This document shows positions 57,196 through 64,000 of a DNA stretch of 64,000 nt, in pieces. Location of the stretch: positions 1-64,000 of the forward strand of contig NZ_JADMJO010000055.1 of assembly GCF_018780385.1 (NCBI RefSeq), given 5' to 3'. The stretch's first letter is position 1. Every line of letters starts with the position of its first letter. The DNA is from Hydrogenophaga sp. (lineage in GTDB: Bacteria; Pseudomonadota; Gammaproteobacteria; Burkholderiales; Burkholderiaceae_C). A program made the position numbers and the translations under genes. Below the pieces are notes generated by a model. It was not told the origin of the DNA, searched no databases, and saw only the letters and a program-made list of their open reading frames with translations.

Positions 57196-57560
57196 GGGCG
57201 CAGCGGGGATTCACACTGATCGAGGTGCTGGTGGCGCTCGCCGTGATCGCCATCACCCTGGCCGCCGGACTGCAGGCCACCGGCGCACTCACGCGGGCAG
57301 CGACCCGGCAGAGCGACCAATGGCTGGCCCAGATCTGCGCTGAAAACGAACTCACCCGGCTGCGCCTGCTGCGCCAGTTGCCGGGCACGGGCGACAGCGA
57401 GGTACCTTGCTCGCAAGCCGGTCGGGCGATGCTGGTTCGCGTGGCGGTGCTGCCCACACCCAACCCCAACTTCCGGCGCATCGATGCGGTCGTGCAAGGC
57501 GATGTGGACGGCAACACCGTGAGATTGCTGTCCCTCTCGACCATTCTGGGGCGCTACTGA
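57192..57560 (+). CDS. gspI: type II secretion system minor pseudopilin
   Basis: A minor pseudopilin that nucleates the pilus tip with GspJ and GspK. The 122 residues have the cleavage site QRG-FTLIEVLVALAVIAITLAAG and the conserved QWLAQICAENELTRLRL. The gene is hidden inside a longer ORF on the track; the ATG at 57192 overlaps the gspH stop (ATGA). Confidence 0.93.
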   Translation: MRAQRGFTLIEVLVALAVIAITLAAGLQATGALTRAATRQSDQWLAQICAENELTRLRLLRQLPGTGDSEVPCSQAGRAMLVRVAVLPTPNPNFRRIDAVVQGDVDGNTVRLLSLSTILGRY

Positions 57561-57561
57561 C

Positions 57562-58275
57562 ATGGACTGCCCCCACGCTCCACCGCCTCGTCGTCCCCAC
57601 GGTTTCACCCTCATCGAACTGCTGGTCGCGATCGCGGTCATGGCCATGCTCGCGCTGCTGAGTTGGCGCTCCATCGACGGCATGACCCGCACGCAAACGA
57701 TCACACAGGAGCGCTCCGACGGTCTGCTGCGACTGCAATCGACGGTGGGCCAATGGGTTGCCGATCTCGATGCGGTGTTCGACACGGGGGAGATCACGCC
57801 GGTGGATTTCAACGGACAGACACTGCGCATCACCCGGCGCGACAGCGCCGAAACAGGCCTGGACAGCCGGGGTGTGCGGGTGGTGGCCTGGGCGCTGCAG
57901 CCCACGGCGGCGGGCAGGCAATGGTCGCGCTGGCAATCGGGGCCGCTGCTGCAGCGCGATGAGCTGGCACGGGCCTGGCAGCGGGCAGCCGACTGGGGAC
58001 GTGGCGCCGGGTCGTCGAGGCCCACCGCCTCAGTCAATGCTGTTGACACGGGGGCCGACAGTTCGCTGGCCTTGATCGCCATTGATCAATGGCAGGTCTT
58101 CTACCACCGGGGCGAGACCTGGGGCAATCCGCTCTCGTCCGTGGGCACCGAGGCTGCAGGCGTCGGCAGCATGCCCAACGGCGTGCGGCTGCAGCTCACG
58201 ATCGCCAGTGGCCAGGCTCTAAGCGGTGGTCTGATCCGGGATTGGGTTCGCCCCACGCTGGAGGCGGGCCGATGA
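57562..58275 (+). CDS. gspJ: type II secretion system minor pseudopilin
   Basis: A tip-complex pseudopilin, 237 residues. The leader PRRPHG is cleaved before FTLIELLVAIAVMAMLALLSWRSIDG, with the typical GspJ continuation LQSTVGQWVADLDAVFDTGEITPVDFNG. It begins one base after the gspI stop and overlaps gspK by four bases. Confidence 0.93.
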   Translation: MDCPHAPPPRRPHGFTLIELLVAIAVMAMLALLSWRSIDGMTRTQTITQERSDGLLRLQSTVGQWVADLDAVFDTGEITPVDFNGQTLRITRRDSAETGLDSRGVRVVAWALQPTAAGRQWSRWQSGPLLQRDELARAWQRAADWGRGAGSSRPTASVNAVDTGADSSLALIAIDQWQVFYHRGETWGNPLSSVGTEAAGVGSMPNGVRLQLTIASGQALSGGLIRDWVRPTLEAGR

Positions 58276-59246
58276 GGTCAAGGAACCAACGCGGCGCGGC
58301 GCTGCTGCTGGCGATGCTCACCGTCACGCTGGTGGCCACGCTGGCCTCGGCGGCGCTCTGGCAGCAGTGGCGTTCCACCGAGATCGAGCAGGCCGAGCGC
58401 CAGCGCGTGCAGGCCGGCTGGATCCTGACCGGCGCACTCGACTGGGCCCGACTGATCCTGCGCGAAGACGCGCGCGGCAACCAGAGCAGCGGCAACGCCG
58501 ACCACCTGGGCGAGCCCTGGGCGCTGCCGCTGGAGGAAGCGCGCCTCTCCAGTTTTCTGGCCGCCGACAAGGCCAACAACGCCGACGACGACACCCTGCA
58601 GGCCTTTCTCTCCGGTGAAATCCTTGACATGCAGTCGCGTCTGAACTTCAACAACCTCGTGCGCACCACGGGAGGTGGCGCGACGGCCAAAGTGGAGACC
58701 TCCGAAGCCGATCTGCTCGCGTTCACGCGGCTCTTCGAGCAACTCGGCCTTCCGCTGAGCGAGCTCATCAACGCCTCCGAGGAGCTGCGCAACACCACAC
58801 AGCTCGCGCTCACCGACCCCCTTCCCTCGCGGACCGCGCTGGTGCCGCACAAGCTGTCGCAGCTGGGCTGGCTGGGCATCAGCCGCGCCAGCCTGGCCGC
58901 GCTGGAGCCGCATGTCACCGTGTTGCCCGAACGGACCGCCCTCAACTTGAACACCGCCAGCCCCGAGGCCATCCTTGCCAGCGTTCCCGGGCTGGACCTG
59001 GCCCAGGCCCGCCAGGTGGTGGCCGCGCGTGAGCGCAATCCGTTCAAGGCATTGGGCGACGTGCTCACGGCCGTGCCGGGCACCGCAGGCAACCTCACCG
59101 ATCAGACCCACGGCACCCGCAGCCGCTACTTCGAGGTGCGGGGGCGCCTGCGGCTGGAGAACGCGGTGATCGAGGAGCGGTCGCTGGTCGTGCGCAACAA
59201 CCTGGATGTGCGTGTGCGCTGGCGCGAACGTTTTGCCCGCCCGTGA
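58272..59246 (+). CDS. gspK: type II secretion system minor pseudopilin, large
   Basis: The largest tip pseudopilin, 324 residues. The signal is NQRG-AALLLAMLTVTLVATLA without the usual glutamate at position 5, as is normal for GspK. The body has WARLILREDAR, LDMQSRLNFNNL, and helix-hairpin-helix-like LNLNTASPEAILASVPGLDLAQARQVVAARE. The ATG at 58272 overlaps the gspJ stop. The track frame starts earlier inside gspJ. Confidence 0.95.
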   Translation: MRSRNQRGAALLLAMLTVTLVATLASAALWQQWRSTEIEQAERQRVQAGWILTGALDWARLILREDARGNQSSGNADHLGEPWALPLEEARLSSFLAADKANNADDDTLQAFLSGEILDMQSRLNFNNLVRTTGGGATAKVETSEADLLAFTRLFEQLGLPLSELINASEELRNTTQLALTDPLPSRTALVPHKLSQLGWLGISRASLAALEPHVTVLPERTALNLNTASPEAILASVPGLDLAQARQVVAARERNPFKALGDVLTAVPGTAGNLTDQTHGTRSRYFEVRGRLRLENAVIEERSLVVRNNLDVRVRWRERFARP

Positions 59247-59312
59247 TGCCTGTAGCCAACAACCTCACACCGCCTTCCGCTATATGAGCACTTGTCGCGC
59301 AGGCTCTCTAGA

Positions 59313-60665
59313 ATGGTCCGCTCTGTGGCCCTGCGCCACGCCAGCCGAGTCACTGTGCTGATCGTCACCCCGTCGGACTTTTCTGTTGCCACACCCGCGC
59401 CCGCGTCGGCCCTGTTCGACTGGGCCGAGTCGGCCAATGGCCAGCAGATCAACAACAGCGGCCAATGCGGCGCATCGCTGCTCCCCCGCGATGACGATGT
59501 GGTTCTGGTCTTGCCCCCTCGCGCACTGTCGTGGCACCGGGTCGCTCTGCCCAAGGTCGCCTCCAACCGCTTGCGAGCCGCGCTCGAGGGACTGCTGGAA
59601 GACCGCCTGCTCACCGAGGTGACCGAACTGCATTTCGCGCTGGAGGCGGGCGGCAAGTCGGGCCAGACGGTGTGGGTGGCCGCCTGCAACAAGATCTGGC
59701 TGCGCAGCTGGCTTCAGATCCTGGAAGGCGCGGGCAGACCCGTCACGCGCATCGTGCCGGCGATGTGGCCGCTGACCCAAGCCGAAGCACCGCTGGCCCA
59801 GCCTGGCGCTTCACGCAGCTTCGAACTCGACGTGCCCGCCCCCATTCACTGGGCGCACAACGAAGGCGACCAAGCCTGGCTGGGCAGTGCCAGTCTGCTG
59901 GGCGTGAGCTGCACTCCGCTGCTCGAGGCCAGCAGCAGCCTGGGTGGCAGCACCAGTGCGGCCGCCGTCAAAGCCTTGATGCCCTCCTCACCAGACCTCC
60001 CCGGTGAGGCCGGGGAGCACGACATCTGGCTCGCAGACCCCGGCGCGGCGGCCGTTGCCGAGCGGGTGCTGAACCAACGCTTCGAGCTCGTGGCGCTGCC
60101 GCAGTGGCTGCTGCGCTGCGCCCAGTCCGACTGGAATCTGGCGCAGTTCGACCTGAGCCTGTCCGCCGGCGCGCGGCGCGGTCAGCGCTGGCGACGCAGC
60201 CTCCGGCAATGGCTCAGCGCACCCGAATGGCGGCCAGCTCGCTGGGGTGCGGCCGCGCTTGTGGCTGTGCATCTGGTGGGGCTCAACACCGCCGCCTGGC
60301 ACGAGCGCAGCATGCTCGCAGCCAAACAACAAGCGGTGCGCCAGGCGCTGCAGCAGGCCTTTCCACAGGTCACGCTGGTGCTCGACGCACCGGTGCAGAT
60401 GCAGCGCGAGCTGGCGCGCTTGCAGCAGGCCAGCGGGGCCTTGTCGTCGGGCGACCTGGAAACGCTGCTGGGCGCGATCGACCAGGCCTCCGGCGGCCAG
60501 GGCTTGCTGCCGGCCACGATCGCCTACACACCGGGCGACGGGCGCTTCTCGGGTTGGCGCGCCACCGAAGAACAGTTGCGCGCCCTGCAGCAGGCGCTGC
60601 AGGGCGGTGGCTGGCGCGTGCGCCTGGACGGCAACGAGCTGTCCATCAACCCACCGGCACCCTGA
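59313..60665 (+). CDS. gspL: type II secretion system protein L
   Basis: A bitopic platform protein that recruits the GspE ATPase. The cytoplasmic actin-like domain (DDDVVLVLPPRALSWHRVALPKVASNRLRAALEGLLEDRL) covers the first ~260 residues. A membrane helix lies near 318-335 (WGAAALVAVHLVGLNTAAW) and a ferredoxin-like periplasmic domain follows. The start is unsure: I use the ATG at 59313 (450 residues); the track uses a TTG seven codons earlier. A 66-base gap after gspK breaks the run of overlaps. Confidence 0.92.
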   Translation: MVRSVALRHASRVTVLIVTPSDFSVATPAPASALFDWAESANGQQINNSGQCGASLLPRDDDVVLVLPPRALSWHRVALPKVASNRLRAALEGLLEDRLLTEVTELHFALEAGGKSGQTVWVAACNKIWLRSWLQILEGAGRPVTRIVPAMWPLTQAEAPLAQPGASRSFELDVPAPIHWAHNEGDQAWLGSASLLGVSCTPLLEASSSLGGSTSAAAVKALMPSSPDLPGEAGEHDIWLADPGAAAVAERVLNQRFELVALPQWLLRCAQSDWNLAQFDLSLSAGARRGQRWRRSLRQWLSAPEWRPARWGAAALVAVHLVGLNTAAWHERSMLAAKQQAVRQALQQAFPQVTLVLDAPVQMQRELARLQQASGALSSGDLETLLGAIDQASGGQGLLPATIAYTPGDGRFSGWRATEEQLRALQQALQGGGWRVRLDGNELSINPPAP

Positions 60666-60671
60666 ATCCCC

Positions 60672-61217
60672 ATGGTCACACGTTCACGAACCACTTTCGC
60701 CGCGCCGCCTCTGGCCAGCTTCGCTGCGCCGCTGTCGGCCGCGCTGGATCGCCTGTCGCCCCGCGAGCGCAAGGCCGTGCTGATCGCCGGATGGGTCGTG
60801 GGTCTGGGTCTGGTGTGGTGGCTGGTGGTGGCACCGGCTCTCGCCACACTGCGCGAAGCCCCCGAGCGACACGCCCGGCTGGACGCCCAGCTGAGCCAGA
60901 TGCAGCGCATGGCAGCCACTGCCAACGCGCTGCGCTCGGGAAGCGATGCCCAGCCACCGGGACGCGACGCGGTGCTGCGCGCGCTCGAAGCGGCCACCGC
61001 TTCGCTGGGGACCACGGCCCAACTCACGGTGCTGGGCGACCGCGCCACCGCCACCCTGCGTGGCACAGCGCCGGCAGCGCTGGCGCAGTGGCTGGCTCAG
61101 GTGCGCATCAACGCCCGGCTGCTCCCGCTGGAGACGCAGCTCACACGAGACGTCGCCACCGGCGGCTGGAACGGCACCGTGGTGCTCACCGGGCCCGGTT
61201 TGGCCGGCGGCCCATGA
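60672..61217 (+). CDS. gspM: type II secretion system protein M
   Basis: A bitopic inner-membrane partner of GspL, 181 residues. A cytoplasmic start is followed by LSPRERKAVLIAGWVVGLGLVWWLVVAPAL, the family's membrane segment (about 30-55). A coiled stretch (RHARLDAQLSQMQRMAATANAL) and a ferredoxin-like domain close the protein. It begins six bases after gspL and overlaps gspN by four bases. Confidence 0.92.
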   Translation: MVTRSRTTFAAPPLASFAAPLSAALDRLSPRERKAVLIAGWVVGLGLVWWLVVAPALATLREAPERHARLDAQLSQMQRMAATANALRSGSDAQPPGRDAVLRALEAATASLGTTAQLTVLGDRATATLRGTAPAALAQWLAQVRINARLLPLETQLTRDVATGGWNGTVVLTGPGLAGGP

Positions 61218-62008
61218 ACCCGCGCTGGCCCACCCGCCTGGCCTGGCTGGGCGCCCTGCTCGGGCTCGTCACGGCCCAGCTGCTGTTCGCGCCCGCGCGC
61301 TGGCTGGCGCACGCCATCACCTCGGCCACGGGTGGGCAGCTCCAGCTGGTCAATGCGCGGGGCACGGTGTGGCGCGGTCAGGCCGATGTGCTGCTCACCG
61401 GCGGCCAGGGCAGCCAGACGCAGGCATCACTGCCGCAAGGCGTGCAGTGGCGCTTGTCTCCCGCGCTGTGGGCCGGGGTGCCTGCGCTGGCGCTGCAGCT
61501 GAGCGCGCCGTGCTGCACACCACAGCCCATGGCTCTCACCTTCCGGCCTCGCTTCGGCGGCGCGGAAATTCACCTGGCCGCCTTCAGCAGCCGCTGGCCC
61601 GCCGACCTGCTGACCGGTCTGGGCACGCCGTGGAACACCCTGCGCATGGAAGGCCTGCTGAGCCTGCAGACCGAGGGGCTGACGCTGCGCTGGCACGGCA
61701 GTGGGAGTCGCCTGCAAGGCGCCCTGGTACTGGAGGCGCAAGACATCGCGTCGCGCCTGTCCACGCTGCGCCCGCTGGGCAGCTACCGCATGGACCTGCG
61801 CACAGACGCCGATGGCAGCAACACCGCCCTGTCGCTGCACACCCTCAGCGGGCGCCTGCAACTGCAGGGCCAGGGCCATTGGGTGGGTGGACGCCTGCGC
61901 TTTCAAGGGGTGGCTGAGGCCGCGCCCGACAGCGAGGCCGCCCTGGCCAACCTGCTCAACATCATCGGGCGGCGGCAGGGCCTGCGCTCGCTGCTCAACA
62001 TTGGCTGA
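61214..62008 (+). CDS. gspN: type II secretion system protein N
   Basis: An inner-membrane anchored periplasmic protein of 264 residues, found in a subset of T2SS. One N-terminal helix (LAWLGALLGLVTAQLLFAPARWL) is followed by the GspN domain with VNARGTVWRGQADVLLTGG. A C-terminal glycine-rich strand region with GRLQLQGQGHWVGGRLRFQG closes it. The ATG at 61214 overlaps the gspM stop; the longer frame on the track reads antiparallel codons of gspL and gspM and is not real upstream. Confidence 0.9.
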   Translation: MNPRWPTRLAWLGALLGLVTAQLLFAPARWLAHAITSATGGQLQLVNARGTVWRGQADVLLTGGQGSQTQASLPQGVQWRLSPALWAGVPALALQLSAPCCTPQPMALTFRPRFGGAEIHLAAFSSRWPADLLTGLGTPWNTLRMEGLLSLQTEGLTLRWHGSGSRLQGALVLEAQDIASRLSTLRPLGSYRMDLRTDADGSNTALSLHTLSGRLQLQGQGHWVGGRLRFQGVAEAAPDSEAALANLLNIIGRRQGLRSLLNIG

Positions 62009-62052
62009 CATCTCCGATGTTTCAGCACCCCACTTACCCTTACGATCGCGCC

Positions 62053-64000
62053 ATGAAACCGAGCTCCACCGCTGCCACCCCCGGCAAGACCGTGACGACC
62101 ATGGCCCTGGCCACGCTGCTGGTGCTCGGGCTCTCCACCGTGTCGACCGTGCGGGCACAAAACCGCAACGGCGAGCCCGTCACGCTGAACTTTGTGGCGG
62201 CCGAAATCGAATCGGTGGCACGCACCATGGCCACCATCACGGGCCGCAACGTGGTGGTCGATCCACGCGTCAAAGGCACCATCACCCTGGCCACGGAACG
62301 CCCGGTGTCACCCACCGCCGCGCTCAACCAGTTCGCCGCTGTGCTGCGCTTGCAGGGCTTCTCGATCGTGGACACCGGAGGTCTCTACAAGATCGTGCCC
62401 GAGGCCGACGCCAAGCTGCAGGGCAATGTGGTGAACGCAGGCTCGGTGAACGCGTTGCCCACCTCCAACCAGGTCGTCACGCAGATCTTCCGCCTCAACC
62501 ACGAGTCGGCCAACAACCTCGTGCCGGTGCTGCGGCCCTTGATCGGGCCCAACAACACCATCAACGTCAATCCCGGCAACAACTCGCTGGTGATCACCGA
62601 CTACGCCGACAACCTGCAACGCATTGGCCGCATCATCACGGCACTGGACGTGTCGGGCGCGACCGATGTGGAGGTGATTCCGCTGCAGCATGCCGTGGCG
62701 GCCGATCTGGTGGCCCTCGTGACGCGGCTGATCGACCCGGCCGTGGCCGCTGGCGGCGCCGGGCAGCCCGAGGCCACGTACAAAACCACGCTGATCGCCG
62801 AGCCGCGCAGCAACAGCCTGGTGCTGCGCGCGGCCAACCCTGCCCGGCTGGCGCTGGTGCGCTCTCTGGTGGCCCGACTCGACCAGCCTTCATCGGCCAA
62901 TGTCAGCGGCAACATCCACGTGGTCTACCTCAAGAACGCGGACGCGGTGGCGCTGGCCTCCACCTTGCGGGCGGCCCTGGCGGGCGAGTCGTCGGCAACG
63001 GGCAGCAACGGTGGCAATGGTGGCAACGGCAGCAGCACCCGCGCGTTCACCACCGTGGCCAGCTCAGGTTCCGCCAACCCGGCCACCAGCCCGGCCAGCA
63101 CACCGGTGGCTGCCAGCGCGCAACCGTCCACCGGCGGCCAGATCCAGGCCGACCCGGCGACCAATTCGCTCATCATCACCGCGCCCGAGCCGCAATACCG
63201 CCAACTGCGCGCGGTGATCGACCAGCTCGATTCGCGCCGCGCACAGGTGTACGTGGAGAGCCTGATCGCCGAGGTCAATGCCGACAAGGCGGCGGAGTTC
63301 GGCATCCAGTGGCAAGGCGCGCTGGGCAAATCGGGCGACTCGCTCATCGGCCTGCTGGGCACCAACTTCGGTACCGGCGGGCAGAACATCATCGACCTGG
63401 CCAGTGGCAACGCCACGCCCACGCCGGGCCTGAACGTGGGTGTGGCCCGGCGCACCAATGGTGTCTACGTGCTGGGCTTCCTCGCGCGATTCCTGCAGCA
63501 GAACGGCGAGGGCAACATCCTCTCGACCCCCAACCTGCTCACGCTGGACAACGAAGAAGCCAAGATCGTGATCGGTCAGAACGTACCCTTCGTCACCGGC
63601 CAGTTCACCAACACCGGCAGCAACAACGGCTCGGTCAACCCGTTCCAGACCATCGAGCGCAAAGACGTGGGCCTGACCCTGCGCGTGAAGCCGCAGATCA
63701 GCGAGAACGGCACCATCAAGCTGACCATCTTCCAGGAGGTCAGCAGCGTGCAGGCCTCGTCGATCAACTCGGCCTCGGGCCTCATCACCAACAAGCGCTC
63801 CATCGAGTCCACCGTGCTGGTGGACGACGGCGCCATCGTGGTGCTCGGTGGTTTGCTGCAAGACGAATTTTCTGCCAACCAGGACAAGGTGCCCGGTCTG
63901 GGCGATGTGCCTGTGTTCGGCAACCTCTTCAGAAGCGAAACCCGCTCGCGCCGCAAGACCAACCTGATGGTGTTCCTGCGGCCCGTGGTGGTGCGCGACG
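62053..64000 (+). CDS. gspD: type II secretion system secretin, 3' end outside window
   Basis: The outer-membrane channel of the T2SS. About 649 codons are present. The signal peptide ends near STVRAQ. The N0 domain follows (LNFVAAEIESVARTMATITGRNVVVD), then N1-N3 with VFRLNHESANNLVPVLRPL-like repeats and a Gly/Ser/Asn-rich insert near residue 315. The secretin domain comes last (EGNILSTPNLLTLDNEEAKIVIG, VPGLGDVPVFGNLFR). The frame is open to the right edge, so the C-terminal S-domain is missing. gspE and gspF probably follow. Confidence 0.96.
   Translation, partial: MKPSSTAATPGKTVTTMALATLLVLGLSTVSTVRAQNRNGEPVTLNFVAAEIESVARTMATITGRNVVVDPRVKGTITLATERPVSPTAALNQFAAVLRLQGFSIVDTGGLYKIVPEADAKLQGNVVNAGSVNALPTSNQVVTQIFRLNHESANNLVPVLRPLIGPNNTINVNPGNNSLVITDYADNLQRIGRIITALDVSGATDVEVIPLQHAVAADLVALVTRLIDPAVAAGGAGQPEATYKTTLIAEPRSNSLVLRAANPARLALVRSLVARLDQPSSANVSGNIHVVYLKNADAVALASTLRAALAGESSATGSNGGNGGNGSSTRAFTTVASSGSANPATSPASTPVAASAQPSTGGQIQADPATNSLIITAPEPQYRQLRAVIDQLDSRRAQVYVESLIAEVNADKAAEFGIQWQGALGKSGDSLIGLLGTNFGTGGQNIIDLASGNATPTPGLNVGVARRTNGVYVLGFLARFLQQNGEGNILSTPNLLTLDNEEAKIVIGQNVPFVTGQFTNTGSNNGSVNPFQTIERKDVGLTLRVKPQISENGTIKLTIFQEVSSVQASSINSASGLITNKRSIESTVLVDDGAIVVLGGLLQDEFSANQDKVPGLGDVPVFGNLFRSETRSRRKTNLMVFLRPVVVRD

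Noticed and set aside
56145-58082. 645-residue minus-strand ORF
   Set aside because: Antisense to gspG-H-I-J; no recognisable domain.
60104-62008. 634-residue ORF starting inside gspL
   Set aside because: Only its last 264 codons (from 61214) are real, as gspN; the rest is a wrong-frame reading of gspL and gspM.

Overview
The window is about 64 kb of high-GC bacterial chromosome. It most likely comes from a betaproteobacterium of the order Burkholderiales, family Comamonadaceae, and looks Hydrogenophaga-like. I infer this from gene order and protein style: the mrcA / pilMNOPQ-aroK-aroB-dgt-gltB block, the cyaY / lptM-lysA block, System II cytochrome c maturation (resBC), Burkholderiales-type porins, and a gsp operon that ends with gspN-gspD. 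I could not search any database. Almost all of the DNA is dense, chromosomal, mostly housekeeping genes. I saw no tRNA or rRNA gene, CRISPR array, prophage or plasmid module. The only mobile-type gene is one REP-associated tyrosine transposase.

Layout. 1-8.1 kb (minus): the 5' three quarters of gltB (glutamate synthase large subunit), a RAYT transposase with its own short inverted repeats, an MFS transporter, dgt and aroB. 8.1-13.7 kb (minus): aroK and pilQ-P-O-N-M, the type IV pilus alignment and secretin operon, with translationally overlapping genes. 14-16.9 kb: divergent mrcA (PBP1A), converging on cyaY; lptM and lysA then run rightward. 18.3-24.5 kb (minus): msrQ, msrP, resC, resB and a cytochrome c4, a periplasmic redox and cytochrome maturation cluster. 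24.6-26.3 kb (plus): engB and an alpha/beta hydrolase. 26.3-28.1 kb (minus): two tandem lipid A-type acyltransferases. 28.3-32.5 kb (plus): metK, a PAS histidine kinase without a partner, and an SDR oxidoreductase. 32.5-34.3 kb (minus): a 7TM-DISM protein with a degenerate GGDEF domain. 34.4-36.5 kb: groES-groEL under a CIRCE operator. 36.8-38.6 kb: tal and divergent hexR.

38.9-47.5 kb (minus): a seven-gene peptide ABC transporter operon with two paralogous binding proteins and an M20 amidohydrolase. 47.6-51.2 kb: a DUF3047 lipoprotein-like gene, a ComEA-like helix-hairpin-helix protein, and two tandem porins. 51.5-55.6 kb: coq7, an OsmC-family gene, ilvA and a divergent CobT-like gene. 55.6-64 kb: type II secretion genes, with gspC divergent from gspG-H-I-J-K-L-M-N-D; gspD runs off the right edge.

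I did not find an obviously new multi-gene system. The observations I consider most worth checking are: a CobT-like protein whose active-site signatures are replaced; two short promoter-leader-terminator units, upstream of ilvA and of resB, that could be attenuators or small RNAs; a 27-bp fully pairable stem-loop between groEL and tal; the inverted repeats framing the RAYT gene beside the gltB promoter; and an inactive-looking GGDEF domain on a 7TM sensor.
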